Notes: generated by a model from the sequence alone, not told the origin. 64,000 nucleotides of DNA from Xylophilus sp. GOD-11R (GCF_033546935.1 NZ_CP137854.1:2790001-2854000), one strand, 5' to 3'; shown: positions 1-11,806, numbered from the stretch's first letter. Numbers and translations are program-made.

Positions 1-650
1 ACGACAAGGCCGTCCCGCTCTACGAAAAGCTGGAAGGCCGTGCCGCCGGTACGCCGCTGGCCCAGCAGGCCGAGCTCGAAAAGGCCTACGCCCAGTACAA
101 GGGCGGCCAGCAGGTGCAGGCCGTCGCCACGCTCGACCGCTTCATCAAGCTGCATCCGGCCAGCCCCGCGCTCGACTATGCCTTCTACCTGAAGGGTCTG
201 GCCAACTTCAACGACGACCTGGGGCTGTTCTCGTCGATCTCGCGTCAGGATCTTTCCGAGCGCGACCAGAAGGCGGCCAAGGATTCGTTCGACACCTTCA
301 GCCAGCTCGTCAACCGCTTTCCGGAATCCAAGTACGCGCCGGACAGCCGCCAGCGCATGACCTACATCGTCAATTCGCTGGCGCAGTACGAGGTCCATGT
401 CGCGCGCTACTACTACAGCCGTGGCGCCTACGTGGCGGCGATCAACCGGGCGCAGAACGCCATCTCCGGTTACACCGGCGTGCCAGCCACCGAAGAAGCG
501 CTGTTCATCCTCATGCAGTCCTACACCGCGCTGGGCCTGAAGGATCTGAGCGACGACACGCGTCGTGTCATGGCGGCCAACTTCCCCGACAGCGGCTACG
601 TCAAGGGCACGGTCCGCGGCCCGACCGACCCGTGGTGGAAGCTCTGGTAA
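1..650 (+). CDS. bamD: Outer membrane protein assembly factor BamD (3' part)
   Basis: BamD is the TPR lipoprotein of the BAM complex that folds beta-barrel proteins into the outer membrane. The gene enters from the left edge; codons are in phase from position 3, so the signal peptide and lipobox lie outside the window. The visible part holds the later TPR repeats, including the segment FYLKGLANFND, and the motif VARYYYSRGAY typical of BamD, where an aromatic cluster precedes paired helices. It ends in a Trp-rich tail (DPWWKLW). The gene is convergent with the helicase gene, 21 bp away. The family assignment is secure; only the N-terminus is missing. Confidence 0.93.
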   Translation, partial: DKAVPLYEKLEGRAAGTPLAQQAELEKAYAQYKGGQQVQAVATLDRFIKLHPASPALDYAFYLKGLANFNDDLGLFSSISRQDLSERDQKAAKDSFDTFSQLVNRFPESKYAPDSRQRMTYIVNSLAQYEVHVARYYYSRGAYVAAINRAQNAISGYTGVPATEEALFILMQSYTALGLKDLSDDTRRVMAANFPDSGYVKGTVRGPTDPWWKLW

Positions 651-671
651 GTCTGGCCTGACGGCGGCGGG

Positions 672-2879
672 TCACCAGTCGTCGAATCCCGAGGTGTCGG
701 GTAGACCGGCGGCAGACGCCGCTGCGCCCACCGCCGCCAGCACGTCGATGGCCTGGTCGAATTCCTCCTGGGTGCCCAGCCTGCGCATCGGCGGCAGGCC
801 GGCCAGCAGGCGACGTCCGTAGGGCATGGACGTGAGGCGGGTATCGCCCACGACCAGGATGCCGTGGTCGTCCTCCCGCCGAATCAGCCGACCGGCGCCC
901 TGCTTGAGCGCCACCGCCGCTTCGGGCACGAAATACGCGTTGAAGGCACTGCGCCCCTCGCTCTCCAGCCGCTGCGCGCGCGCTTCCACCAGCGGGTCGT
1001 TGGGCGGCGGAAAAGGCAGTTTGTCGATCACCACCATCTGCAGCGCATCGCCCGGCACGTCGACCCCCTCCCAGAACGAGGCGGACGCCACCAGCACGCA
1101 ACCCGCCCGCCCCTGGCTTGCGCCTTCACGAAACCGGTCCAGCAACTGGCGTTTGGTGCCCTGGCCCTGCACCAGCACCTCCACGCCGTGGGTGGCGGCG
1201 AAGTACGACTGCAGCACCTCGCCCATGGTTCGCAAGGCGCGCAGGGTCGTCGTCAGTACCAGGGTCCGCCCGCCGATTCTTTCGATGGCCGGCACGATGA
1301 GTCGGGCCAGCGCCGCCGGATGGCCCGGATCGGCCGGCTTGGGCAGGTTCGGGGGCACATGGATCGCCGCCTGGGTGGCGTAGTCGAACGGGCTTTCCAC
1401 ACGCATGATGCGCGCGTCCTGCAGGCCGCAAGGCTCAGTGAACCAGTTCAGGCGCGCATCGTTGCCCAGGGTGGCGGAGGTGAAGATCCAGGCGCGTGGC
1501 CGGCCGCCGTCCGGTGATGGCCCGCCGGCTGCGCGATCACCCGCATCACCGGGCCAGCCGGCCTGCAGGGCCGCCAGATCGTCTTCGCCGTCGTCATCCA
1601 GGTAAGGCGGATCCTCGGCGGGCGCGCGAGCCGCAGCGCCCGCATCTTCGGACGGCAGGCCCAGCATGCGTTCGCGAACCGCCTGCGCGATGTCCAGCGG
1701 CGACTCCATCAGCCGCAGCTGGTTCGGTGTGATGTCGGCCCAGCGGACCGATCCGGCCGCACAAGCGGACTTGAATCGCGCGGTGCGCCGACCCAGTTCG
1801 GTGGCCCGCTCGAACAGCCGCACGAAATCCGGCGCGATCTCGCTGACCGTGTCCAGGCTGTTTCTGGCCGACTCCAGCGCCGCATCGATCGCGGCGAGTG
1901 CGCAAGCCCAGTGCGCCGGGTCGACGCCATCCGGCTCCACGCCGGTCCAGCGCAGCTTGCCGACGGCAGACGACCCGGCGACCAGACGCAGATCCCGTGC
2001 CACGCGATCGACCTCGGCTGCATGCCGAGGCCAGTCGACCAGGCCGCGTGCCAGCTGCAGCCCGGTGGCGAGCAGATCGCGGGCGAAGTCGAGCAGCTGC
2101 CCGGTACCGAGCTGCAGGCCGAGAAACTGCACGCCGGTTTCGTTGAGCTGATGCGCCTCGTCGAACACGGCTACCCGCACCGTCGGCAGCAGCTCCGCCA
2201 TGCCGGACTCCCGCACGGCCAGGTCGGCGAAGAAGAGATGGTGGTTGATCACCACTACATCGGCGGCCAGCGCATCGCGCCTGGCGACGTTGACGTGGCA
2301 GGAACGAAACTTCGGACACTGCGAACCCAGACAGTTCTCGCGCGTCGAGGTGATGAGCGGCAACACCGGCGAACGTTCGTCCAGCCCGGGCATCTCGCCG
2401 AGGTCGCCGGTGCGTGTGGCCTGGGCCCAGGTTTCGACCCGGGCGAGGATGCGCGCGACGCTGCGATCGCCGCCGGCGTCGGATTGGCGGGCGACTTCCA
2501 GTCGCTGCTGGCACAGATAGCTTGCCCGGCCCTTGAGCAAGGCACTGCGCACCGGCAGTCCGATGGCCTTGATCAGCAGTGGCAGGTCGCGCGAGAAGAG
2601 CTGGTCCTGCAAGGTCTTGGTGGCGGTTGAAAACAGCACGCGCTCGCCACTGAGCAAGGCCGGCACCAGGTACGAATAGGTCTTGCCGACGCCGGTACCG
2701 GCCTCGACGACCAGCACGCCGCCCGTGTCGATGGTCTCGGCCACCGCCAGCGCCATGGTGCGTTGGCCTTCGCGTGGACGGAAATGCTCGGTCGCGACGG
2801 AGAGCCAGCCGCCGGGCGTGAAAGCCTCGGTCACGGCCGCGACGAGCGGGCTGCACGGCGGCGACGTCGGGTCGCTCAC
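672..2879 (-). CDS. ATP-dependent DNA helicase, DinG/YoaA (XPD-like) family
   Basis: This is a superfamily 2 helicase of the XPD/DinG type, a 5'-3' DNA translocase used in repair. In the 735-residue product I see Walker A (AGTGVGKT, residues 60-67) and a DEAH box (residues 240-243). Between them are four cysteines (C123, C183, C188, C194) spaced like the [4Fe-4S] ligands of the family. The C-terminal half carries helicase motifs V/VI (QGAGRLIRREDD). The product is closer in size and order to YoaA than to the longer E. coli DinG, so the symbol is left open. The start codon is GTG with no strong Shine-Dalgarno sequence. The gene is divergent from the PP2C gene across 140 bp. Confidence 0.9.
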   Translation of the reverse strand: MSDPTSPPCSPLVAAVTEAFTPGGWLSVATEHFRPREGQRTMALAVAETIDTGGVLVVEAGTGVGKTYSYLVPALLSGERVLFSTATKTLQDQLFSRDLPLLIKAIGLPVRSALLKGRASYLCQQRLEVARQSDAGGDRSVARILARVETWAQATRTGDLGEMPGLDERSPVLPLITSTRENCLGSQCPKFRSCHVNVARRDALAADVVVINHHLFFADLAVRESGMAELLPTVRVAVFDEAHQLNETGVQFLGLQLGTGQLLDFARDLLATGLQLARGLVDWPRHAAEVDRVARDLRLVAGSSAVGKLRWTGVEPDGVDPAHWACALAAIDAALESARNSLDTVSEIAPDFVRLFERATELGRRTARFKSACAAGSVRWADITPNQLRLMESPLDIAQAVRERMLGLPSEDAGAAARAPAEDPPYLDDDGEDDLAALQAGWPGDAGDRAAGGPSPDGGRPRAWIFTSATLGNDARLNWFTEPCGLQDARIMRVESPFDYATQAAIHVPPNLPKPADPGHPAALARLIVPAIERIGGRTLVLTTTLRALRTMGEVLQSYFAATHGVEVLVQGQGTKRQLLDRFREGASQGRAGCVLVASASFWEGVDVPGDALQMVVIDKLPFPPPNDPLVEARAQRLESEGRSAFNAYFVPEAAVALKQGAGRLIRREDDHGILVVGDTRLTSMPYGRRLLAGLPPMRRLGTQEEFDQAIDVLAAVGAAASAAGLPDTSGFDDW

Positions 2880-3019
2880 GGCCGTTGCGGCCGGCCGGCC
2901 AGGAAAGCGCCAGCGGCGACGCGGACTCGGAGGGAATAAAAATGCATGGAACGCCAGGACATGCCAGGATGAGGCACGCCCGATGATAAAGTCGGCGCCG
3001 CCTGAGCTGCGACCTTCCC

Positions 3020-3841
3020 ATGTCCTCCCATTTCCGTCTCGCCGGTGCTACTGGCATCCACCAGGGCGACCGTGCCTATCAGCAGGACCGCGTGGCGCTG
3101 CTGCCCCATTCCCGTGCCAACGGCTGCCTGCTGGGCATTGTGGCCGACGGCATGGGCGGACGCAGCGGCGGACGCAAGGCCTCCGATCAAGTGATCCTCA
3201 CCGCGCAGCAGCTGTTCGACCTGTACGTGCCCTACCAGGACGACGCGCAAGCCCTGCTGCGCCGCATCGCCGAAGAGGCGCACCTGGTCATCGGGCTGAT
3301 CGCGCTGTCGGCCGAGCAGGAGCCGCACAGCACGCTGGCCGCCTTTCTCATCAACCCCAAGGGCGACTGCCACTGGGTGCATGTCGGCGATTCGCGCATC
3401 TACCACTTCCGCGGCCGCGATCTTCTGCATCGCACCAGTGATCATTCTTACGTGCAAGGCTTGGTCGACCGGGGCGAGATCTCCGAAGCCGAGGCCAACG
3501 TGCACCCCAAGTCCAACATTCTCATGGGCTGCCTGGGCACGCCGGAGCCGCCGCCGATCGCGCTGAAGAGCATTCCGCGCCTGGAACCCGGCGACACCCT
3601 GATGGCCTGCAGCGACGGCCTCTGGCATTACTTCGCCAGCCACGAGATCGGCTCGGCGTTGGTCGATCTGCCACCGCGCGATGCGGCCCAGGCGCTGGTG
3701 GCCGGTGCACGCCGACGTGCGCGGGGCGGCGGCGACAACCTGTCGCTCGCCCTGGTGCGCATGGAGCCGCCTGAAGTGCCCGACAACGCCCGGCCGGTTG
3801 CGCCAGCGACGCCGGCCGGCAGCGCCCGTCGGGCCGCGTAG
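3020..3841 (+). CDS. PP2C-family serine/threonine protein phosphatase
   Basis: The 273-residue protein has the PP2C metal-binding signatures in order: an early acidic motif (HQGDRAYQQDR), DGMGG at residues 43-47, VGDSRIY, CSDGLW, and a final GGGDNLSL. These Asp residues bind the two Mn/Mg ions of the family, so it should be an active Ser/Thr phosphatase. There is no signal peptide or membrane segment, so it is cytosolic. Its substrate and partner kinase are not evident; no Hanks-type kinase gene is adjacent. A conserved phosphatase core fills the product, followed by an Ala/Pro-rich tail of about 20 residues. Confidence 0.88.
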   Translation: MSSHFRLAGATGIHQGDRAYQQDRVALLPHSRANGCLLGIVADGMGGRSGGRKASDQVILTAQQLFDLYVPYQDDAQALLRRIAEEAHLVIGLIALSAEQEPHSTLAAFLINPKGDCHWVHVGDSRIYHFRGRDLLHRTSDHSYVQGLVDRGEISEAEANVHPKSNILMGCLGTPEPPPIALKSIPRLEPGDTLMACSDGLWHYFASHEIGSALVDLPPRDAAQALVAGARRRARGGGDNLSLALVRMEPPEVPDNARPVAPATPAGSARRAA

Positions 3842-3966
3842 CAAAACGTTTTTCCGAAACTTTCTCGGTTGGAAGCGCTCCAGCGCGCTCGACCGTGCTT
3901 GCGCGCGCCCATCTGCCCATCCGCCCGGTCTCCTCTTCGCCGACATACGCGGCGAACAGACCGATT

Positions 3967-4698
3967 TCAGGGACGCGTGGGCGTTTGCACCGGCGGAGAA
4001 GCCGGCCCCGGCGTGGCAGGCAGCGGCTCGACCGGAGGCTTGGTCGCGCGGTCGGCCTGACGTCGAGCCAGGGCCGCCTTGCGCTCCGCCGCTTCTTTCT
4101 GTCGTGCCTCGTAGCGCGCACGCTCGGCGGGCGCATTCGCCGCGCGCTGGGCCTGTTCGGCCACCGCTTTGTCGTGGGCTTCCAGGGTGCTGTTTCGATT
4201 GGCCTGCGCGCGTGCTGCATCGGCAGGCCGCGACGCGGCGCGGTCGGCATTGCGGCGGTCGAGGTCGGCCTGCCGCTGCTCCAACGGCACCGCGGACGCC
4301 GCACGCTCGGCAGCACGTGCATGGTCGGCTTCGGACTGGCGGCGTTGGTCCTCGACACGCGCCAGCCGGACCCGCTCCTCGCGCTCGCGCTCCCCGGCAC
4401 GCACATCCACGTCACGGCGGTTGAGCGCATTCAGCATGGGGCGATAGCGCCCCCGCACTTCCAGCAGGCAGGAATTGACGATGAAGTTCTGGTAGCAGGC
4501 AGCCTCCTGCACCGTCTGTTCGGCCAGCAGGCGCGCGCGCTCAGCTTCGATTTCGGCCGTCAGCCGGGCGGCCTCCTCAGGCTGTATCGGTTCGGCACGG
4601 GGCCGCAATCCCGTGGGAATCTCGGGAAAATTGGTGTGGCCGCAGCCTGCCAGCACTGCGGCAAGGCCGAGCCCGGCTAGAAAACGCGTGAATTTCAT
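3967..4698 (-). CDS. Hypothetical coiled-coil lipoprotein
   Basis: The 243-residue product begins with a short hydrophobic signal ending in the lipobox LAGC, with the lipidated Cys at residue 19. A small domain around residues 45-80 contains two Cys (ACYQNFIVNSC) that could form a disulfide. From about residue 95 on it is a charged, Arg/Glu/Ala-rich coiled coil, then a Pro-rich tail. I do not recognise a characterised family. The start codon overlaps the zapE stop (ATGA), so it is translationally coupled to zapE at the end of the suc operon. It is probably anchored in the outer membrane facing the periplasm, because residue +2 is Gly and not Asp; this is an inference. Confidence 0.75.
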   Translation of the reverse strand: MKFTRFLAGLGLAAVLAGCGHTNFPEIPTGLRPRAEPIQPEEAARLTAEIEAERARLLAEQTVQEAACYQNFIVNSCLLEVRGRYRPMLNALNRRDVDVRAGEREREERVRLARVEDQRRQSEADHARAAERAASAVPLEQRQADLDRRNADRAASRPADAARAQANRNSTLEAHDKAVAEQAQRAANAPAERARYEARQKEAAERKAALARRQADRATKPPVEPLPATPGPASPPVQTPTRP

Positions 4699-5795
4699 GT
4701 AATGGCAGTATCGACCACGCGACGCTCGAGGGCCAGGAACTCAGCCGACTGCATCTCGGTCAGCCGCGACACCGTGCGCGGGAACTCATGGGCCAGCGGC
4801 CCTTCGGTGTAGAGCTCCTCGGGCGGCACCGCGGCCGAGATGATGAGCTTGACCCGGCGGTCGTACAAGACGTCGATCAGCCAGGTGAAGCGTCGCGCCT
4901 CGGAGGCCATGCGCACCGGCATGTGCGGCACGTTCGACAGCAGCAGCGTATGGAACTGCGTGGCGATTTCCAGGTAGTCGTTCTGCGAGCGTGGCCCGCC
5001 GCACAGCGTGCGGAAATCGAACCACACCACGCCGCCGGCACGCCGCCGGGCTTCGATCTGCCGCGCCTCGATGGTCAGCACCGGGCTTTCGTCCTGCTTT
5101 TCGGCAAGGTGATTGAAGGCGTCGTCCATCTCGGCGTCGGCCTCCTGGCCGAGCGGCGTGTGATAGAGCTTGAGTTTCTCGAGCGTGCGGCGACGGTAGT
5201 CGGTGCCGTTGTCGACATTGACGACTTCCATGCGCTGATTGAGCAGCGCGATGGCCGGCAGGATGCGGTCGCGGTGCAGACCGTCGGGGTACAGCCCGTC
5301 GGGTTTGAAGTTGGACGTGGTGACGAAGCCCACGTTGTTGTCGAACAGCGCCACCAGCAGGCGGTGCAGGATCATGGCGTCGGTGATGTCGGCGACGTGG
5401 AACTCGTCGAAGCAGATGAGCTGGTAGCGCTCGGCCATGCGTTTGCCGAGTTCGTCCAGCGGGTTCTGCAGCCCTTGCAGGCCGGTGAGTTCGCGGTGCA
5501 CTTCCCGCATGAATTCGTGGAAGTGCAGCCGGACCTTGCGTTCGATCGGCACGGCGTTGAAGAAGCAGTCCATCAGGAAGCTCTTGCCCCGCCCTACCCC
5601 GCCGTACATGTAAACGCCGCGCGGAATTTCCGGCTTGCCGCCGAAGAGGCGGCGCAGCGCGCTGCCGCGCTTCTCGTCGAACGCGGTCCATTCGTCGGCA
5701 CAGCGTTGCAGCGCCTCGACGGCGCGCAACTGGGCCGGATCGGCCACGAATCCCCGCTGCTTGAGTTCTGCCTCGTAGGCTTCGCGGACGTCCAC
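4695..5795 (-). CDS. zapE: Cell division protein ZapE (AFG1-like ATPase)
   Basis: ZapE is an AAA-type ATPase of the AFG1/LACE1 family that associates with the Z-ring, mainly under stress or low oxygen. The 366-residue product has Walker A (GGVGRGKS, residues 65-72) and a Walker B-type segment LICFDEFHV. The family-typical RFTWLIDVLYDRRVKL stretch follows near the C-terminus. Length matches the family. It starts 4 bp after the lpd stop and overlaps the lipoprotein gene by 4 bp, so it is probably transcribed with the 2-oxoglutarate dehydrogenase genes. Confidence 0.93.
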   Translation of the reverse strand: MDVREAYEAELKQRGFVADPAQLRAVEALQRCADEWTAFDEKRGSALRRLFGGKPEIPRGVYMYGGVGRGKSFLMDCFFNAVPIERKVRLHFHEFMREVHRELTGLQGLQNPLDELGKRMAERYQLICFDEFHVADITDAMILHRLLVALFDNNVGFVTTSNFKPDGLYPDGLHRDRILPAIALLNQRMEVVNVDNGTDYRRRTLEKLKLYHTPLGQEADAEMDDAFNHLAEKQDESPVLTIEARQIEARRRAGGVVWFDFRTLCGGPRSQNDYLEIATQFHTLLLSNVPHMPVRMASEARRFTWLIDVLYDRRVKLIISAAVPPEELYTEGPLAHEFPRTVSRLTEMQSAEFLALERRVVDTAIT

Positions 5796-5799
5796 GCGC

Positions 5800-7227
<1,428 letters not shown>

Positions 7228-7310
7228 GGAGATTCCTTCAAAAAAGCCCGCCGATCCGGTGTCCGGACCCACGGGCGAGCGAAGCTAGGCCTGATGTGGG
7301 GCACAGCAGG

Positions 7311-7387
7311 CCGGCTTTGCCGGGCTGCCAGTGCCGCCCCCTCGCAGGGGGTAGGCGAAGCGACACGAAGTGCGCGAAGCCTGGGGG
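7311..7387. repeat. Comamonadaceae-type interspersed repeat, copy 1
   Basis: A 77-bp GC-rich sequence between sucB and lpdA. Read on the minus strand it begins CCCCCAGGCTTCGCGCACTT and ends GCCCGGCAAAGCCGG. It closely matches a second copy at 34815-34890 (the first 29 bases are identical). It contains two small palindromes, one of C/G runs and one around CCGGCAAAGCCGG. It lies inside an operon, downstream of the sucB stop. Confidence 0.85.
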
Positions 7388-7390
7388 TGG

Positions 7391-8653
7391 TCAAATATCA
7401 AACAGCAGGCGAGCCGGGTCTTCCAGCGCATCCTTCATGGCGACCAGGCCCAGGACGGCTTCGCGGCCGTCGATGATGCGGTGGTCGTAGGACATCGCCA
7501 GGTAGTTCATCGGACGCACCACGACCTGGCCGTTCTCGACCACGGCACGATCCTTGGTGGCGTGCACCCCGAGGATGGCCGACTGCGGCGGGTTGATGAT
7601 GGGGGTGGACATCATCGAGCCGAAGGTCCCGCCATTGGAGATGGAGAAGGTACCGCCGGTCATGTCGTCGATGCCGAGCTTGCCTTCCTGGGCCTTCTTG
7701 CCGAATTCAGCGATCTTCTTCTCGATGTCGGCGAAGCTCATCTGGTCGGCGTTGCGCAGGATGGGCACGACCAGGCCGCGCGGCGAACCGACGGCGATGC
7801 CAATGTCGAAGTAGCCGTGGTAGAGGATGTCGTTGCCGTCGACCGAAGCGTTGAGCACCGGGAACTTCTTCAGGGCGTGGACCGCAGCCTTCACGAAGAA
7901 GCTCATGAAGCCGAGCTTTACGCCGTGTTCTTTGGTGAAGTTGTCCTGGAAGCGCTTGCGCAGGTCCATCACCGGCGCCATGTTGACTTCGTTGAAGGTG
8001 GTCAGGATGGCGTTGGTGGACTGCGATTGCAGCAGGCGTTCGGCGATGCGGGCGCGCAGGCGACTCATCGGCACGCGTTGTTCCGGACGCTCGCCGAGGT
8101 CGGCCGAAGTGGGGGCCGAAACCTGGGCCAGTGCGGGCTTGGGCGCTGCGGCAGGCGCGGGAGCGGCGGCCGGCTTGGTACCCGAGGCGACAGCAGAGAG
8201 CACGTCGCCCTTGGTGACGCGACCGTCCCGGCCGGAGCCGGAGACATCGCCGGTCGACAGGTTGTTGTCGGCCAGCAGCTTGGCAGCGGCGGGCATGGCG
8301 ACATCGGACTTGGCGCCACCGGTGGCGGCGGGTGCGGCAGCGGCCGGGGCCGGTGCGGCGGCGGTGGGTGCAGGCGCGGCGGCAGCCGGAGCGGGTGCAG
8401 CGCCGGCGCTCGCGGCGCTGTCGATCTTGGCGATGACCTGACCGGAAACCACGGTGCCACCGTCGCCCACGACCAGTTCGGTGAGCACGCCGGACGAAGG
8501 CGCCGGCACTTCCAGCACGACCTTGTCGGTTTCGATCTCGATCAGGATTTCGTCGGCGGTAACGGCTTCGCCGGCCTTCTTCTTCCAGTTCAGCATGGTG
8601 GCTTCGGCCACGGATTCGGAGAGCTCGGGGACTTTGACTTCAAAAATGGCCAT
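7391..8653 (-). CDS. sucB: 2-oxoglutarate dehydrogenase E2, dihydrolipoyl succinyltransferase
   Basis: This is the core subunit of the 2-oxoglutarate dehydrogenase complex; it transfers succinyl groups to CoA. The 420-residue product has an N-terminal lipoyl domain with the lipoylated Lys44 in ETDKVV. An Ala/Pro-rich linker (about 80-120) and a peripheral-subunit-binding domain ([14 protein letters not shown]) follow. The C-terminal acyltransferase domain ends in the catalytic [12 protein letters not shown]. It has one lipoyl domain, as is usual for SucB. It is 74 bp downstream of sucA. Confidence 0.95.
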   Translation of the reverse strand: MAIFEVKVPELSESVAEATMLNWKKKAGEAVTADEILIEIETDKVVLEVPAPSSGVLTELVVGDGGTVVSGQVIAKIDSAASAGAAPAPAAAAPAPTAAAPAPAAAAPAATGGAKSDVAMPAAAKLLADNNLSTGDVSGSGRDGRVTKGDVLSAVASGTKPAAAPAPAAAPKPALAQVSAPTSADLGERPEQRVPMSRLRARIAERLLQSQSTNAILTTFNEVNMAPVMDLRKRFQDNFTKEHGVKLGFMSFFVKAAVHALKKFPVLNASVDGNDILYHGYFDIGIAVGSPRGLVVPILRNADQMSFADIEKKIAEFGKKAQEGKLGIDDMTGGTFSISNGGTFGSMMSTPIINPPQSAILGVHATKDRAVVENGQVVVRPMNYLAMSYDHRIIDGREAVLGLVAMKDALEDPARLLFDI

Positions 8654-8727
8654 GGGATTCTTTCGATTTATCTAGCGAGAAGCAGGATGTCGCCTCTGGG
8701 CGCATCCCGCTGTTTTTCCAGGTTGCC

Positions 8728-11595
8728 TTACTTGGTCAGCACGAAGCCCTTGAGCTTGCCGAAAGCGCCTTCGACCAGCGCCTTCTGCTGCTCCTGATGC
8801 AGGTGCGAATACCCGACCGCGGGCGATGCCGAAGCCGCGCGGCCGGAGTAACCCAGCTTCTGGCCGTCGAGCATGTTCTCGTGGATGTAGTGCTGCACGA
8901 AGAACCAGGCACCCTGGTTCTGCGGCTCGTCCTGGCACCACACGATGTCGGTCGCGTTCGGGTACTTCTTGAGCTCGGTGGCAAAGGCTTTGTGCGGGAA
9001 CGGATACAGCTGCTCGACACGCAGGATCACGGTGTCGTCGGCGCCCTTCTGTTCGCGGTGCTTTGCCAGGTCGTAGTAGACCTTGCCCGAGCAGGCGATC
9101 ACTCGCTTGACCTTCTCGGCCTTGACTTCCCGGTTCTCGGCGATGACCGTGCGGAAACCACCGTTGGTGAACTCGGACACCGGCGAGGTGGCGTCCTTGT
9201 TACGCAGCAGCGACTTCGGCGTCATGATGATCAGCGGCTTGCGCAGGTTGCGCACCATCTGACGACGCAGCAGGTGAAAGATCTGGCTGGCGGTGGTGGG
9301 TTGCACCACCTGCATGTTGGTGTCGGCCGACAGCTGCATGAAGCGCTCCAGGCGTGCGGAGCTGTGCTCCGGGCCCTGGCCTTCGTAGCCGTGCGGCAGC
9401 ATCAGCGTCAGGCCGTTGACGCGGCCCCACTTCACTTCGCCGGACGCGATGAACTGGTCGATCACCACCTGGGCGCCGTTGGCGAAGTCGCCGAACTGGG
9501 CTTCCCAGATCACCAGGGTGTTGGGGTCGTTCGACGCATAGCCGTATTCGAAGCCGAGCACGGCCTCTTCGGACAGGATGGAGTCGATGACGACGAACGG
9601 CGCCTGGTTCTCGGCCACGTGTTCCAGCGGCACGTAGGTGCCTTCGTCGAACTTCTCGCGGCTCTGGTCATGGATGACCGCATGGCGGTGGGTGAAGGTG
9701 CCACGGCCGCAATCCTCGCCGGACAGGCGGACCGGGTAGCCGCTGGCCACCAGCGACGCGTAGGCCATGGTTTCACCCATGCCCCAGTCGACGTTGACGT
9801 CGCCCCGGCCCATGGCGGCGCGGTCGTCGTACACCTTCTTCACCAGCTGATGCGGCGTGACGTTGGCGGGGATGGTCGTGACCTTCTCCGACAGGCGCTT
9901 CCATTCGCTGTGCGGAATGGAGGTGTCACCGGCGTCGGTCCACTTCTTGCCGAGGTAGGGGCTCCAGTCGACCGCGTACTTGCCCTTGAAGTTGGTCAGC
10001 ACCGGATCGACCGTGTGCTTGCCGGCTTCCATGGCGGCACGGTAGGCCTTGGACATGTCGTCGCCCAGCGTGTCGCCCAGGCCCTGCGCGGCCAGCTTGT
10101 CGGCGTACATGCGACGGGTGCCGGGGTGAGCGGCGATCTTCTTGTACATCAGCGGCTGGGTGAGCGAGGGGGTGTCCTGCTCGTTGTGGCCCAGCTTGCG
10201 GAAACAGATGATGTCGATGACAACGTCCTTGGCGAATTCCATGCGGAATTCGAGCGCCAGCTGGGTGGCCATGACCACGGCTTCGGGGTCGTCGCCGTTC
10301 ACGTGCAGCACCGGCGCCTCGATCATCTTGACGATGTCGGTGCAATACAGCGTGGAGCGGCTGTCGCGCGGGTCGCTGGTGGTGAAGCCGATCTGGTTGT
10401 TGATGACGATGTGGACCGTGCCGCCGGTGTGGTAGCCGCGGGTTTCGGCCAGCGCCAGCGTTTCCATGATGACGCCCTGGCCGGCGAAGGCGGCGTCGCC
10501 GTGCACCAGCACCGGCAGCACCTGCTTGCCTTCGGGGTCGCCGCGGCGATCCATGCGGGCACGCACCGAGCCTTCGACGACCGGGTTGACGATTTCGAGG
10601 TGCGACGGGTTGAAGGCCAGCGACAGGTGGACCGGGCCGCCAGCGGTGGAGACGTCGGAGCTGAAGCCCTGGTGGTACTTCACGTCGCCCGAGGGCAGGT
10701 CTTCCGGCGCAGTGTGGTCGAACTCGGCGAACAGGTCGGCAGGCAGCTTGCCCAGCGAGTTCACCAGCACGTTCAGGCGGCCGCGGTGGGCCATGCCGAT
10801 GACGATTTCCTGCACGCCCTTGGCGCCGGCGTCCTGGATGAGCGCGTCCATCGAGGCGATGAAGCTTTCGCCGCCTTCGAGCGAGAAACGCTTCTGGCCG
10901 ACGTACTTGGTGTGCAGGAAGCGCTCCAGGCCTTCAGCGGCAGTCAGGCGGCCGAGGATGTGCTTCTTCTGGTCGTTGTTGAAGCTCGGCGTGGCGCGAT
11001 TGGCCTCGAGCTTCTGCTGCCACCAGCGCTTCTGGTTCTGGTCGGTGGTGTGCATGTACTCGGCGCCGACGGTGCCGCAGTACGTTTCACGCAAGGCGTT
11101 GAGCAGATCGCGCAAGGCCATGGTGTCCTTGCCGAAGAAGGTGTTGCTCGTGTTGAACACCGTCTCCTGGTCCGCATCGGTGAAGCCGTAGAACGACGGC
11201 TCCAGCTCCGGGATGGCCGGACGCTCGGTGCGCTTGAGCGGATCGAGGTCGGCCCAGCGAACGCCGACGTTGCGGTAGGCCGCGATCAGCTGCTGGACCG
11301 CGGTGCGCTTGCGACCGAGTTCGGAGTCGGCGCCGCTGGCCACGACGACACGGGTGCCGCCCTGCTTGGCGCGCTCGGCGAAGGCGTTGACCACCGGCAA
11401 GTGGGGCACGTCGCGGCTGTTGCTGCCGTCGCCGGCGGGTACGTTCTGCAATGCGTCGAAATACGCTCGCCAGTTGTCCGGCACGCTGCCGGGATTGGCC
11501 AGGTAGTTTTCGTACATCTCCTCCACATAGGGCGCGTTACCGCCGAAGAGGTAGGTGTTGCCTTGATAGGCTGCGAAGACGGATGTCTCACTCAT
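8728..11595 (-). CDS. sucA: 2-oxoglutarate dehydrogenase E1 component
   Basis: This thiamine-diphosphate enzyme decarboxylates 2-oxoglutarate and succinylates the lipoyl arm of SucB in the TCA cycle. The 955-residue product has the usual length. It carries the E2-binding N-terminus (YLFGGNAPYVEEMYENYL) and the ThDP-site motifs GMAHRGRLNVLVN, GDAAFAGQG and NNQIGFTTS. It is the first gene of sucA-sucB-lpdA-zapE-lipoprotein; the 211 bp upstream must hold the operon promoter. No strong Shine-Dalgarno is close to the ATG, although GAGGAAAAC lies about 15-20 bases upstream. Confidence 0.96.
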   Translation of the reverse strand: MSETSVFAAYQGNTYLFGGNAPYVEEMYENYLANPGSVPDNWRAYFDALQNVPAGDGSNSRDVPHLPVVNAFAERAKQGGTRVVVASGADSELGRKRTAVQQLIAAYRNVGVRWADLDPLKRTERPAIPELEPSFYGFTDADQETVFNTSNTFFGKDTMALRDLLNALRETYCGTVGAEYMHTTDQNQKRWWQQKLEANRATPSFNNDQKKHILGRLTAAEGLERFLHTKYVGQKRFSLEGGESFIASMDALIQDAGAKGVQEIVIGMAHRGRLNVLVNSLGKLPADLFAEFDHTAPEDLPSGDVKYHQGFSSDVSTAGGPVHLSLAFNPSHLEIVNPVVEGSVRARMDRRGDPEGKQVLPVLVHGDAAFAGQGVIMETLALAETRGYHTGGTVHIVINNQIGFTTSDPRDSRSTLYCTDIVKMIEAPVLHVNGDDPEAVVMATQLALEFRMEFAKDVVIDIICFRKLGHNEQDTPSLTQPLMYKKIAAHPGTRRMYADKLAAQGLGDTLGDDMSKAYRAAMEAGKHTVDPVLTNFKGKYAVDWSPYLGKKWTDAGDTSIPHSEWKRLSEKVTTIPANVTPHQLVKKVYDDRAAMGRGDVNVDWGMGETMAYASLVASGYPVRLSGEDCGRGTFTHRHAVIHDQSREKFDEGTYVPLEHVAENQAPFVVIDSILSEEAVLGFEYGYASNDPNTLVIWEAQFGDFANGAQVVIDQFIASGEVKWGRVNGLTLMLPHGYEGQGPEHSSARLERFMQLSADTNMQVVQPTTASQIFHLLRRQMVRNLRKPLIIMTPKSLLRNKDATSPVSEFTNGGFRTVIAENREVKAEKVKRVIACSGKVYYDLAKHREQKGADDTVILRVEQLYPFPHKAFATELKKYPNATDIVWCQDEPQNQGAWFFVQHYIHENMLDGQKLGYSGRAASASPAVGYSHLHQEQQKALVEGAFGKLKGFVLTK

Positions 11596-11806
11596 GGGGC
11601 GCTACTTTCGTTTTCCTCTGGAAAACCGGAGCTGGTTTAAAACCTTCCGCGACACGGCTGAACCGATTGGCGGATGCGACTGTGGCTGGGGAAGGGCCTT
11701 GGTACGGGCGGCATTGTGCCACCGTTCAAATGGCGGCGAAACGCCACAGCCGCGAGGAAACGACTGAGCGCATAGGCATCGCCATCGGATTCATTCTGTC
11801 GTTTTG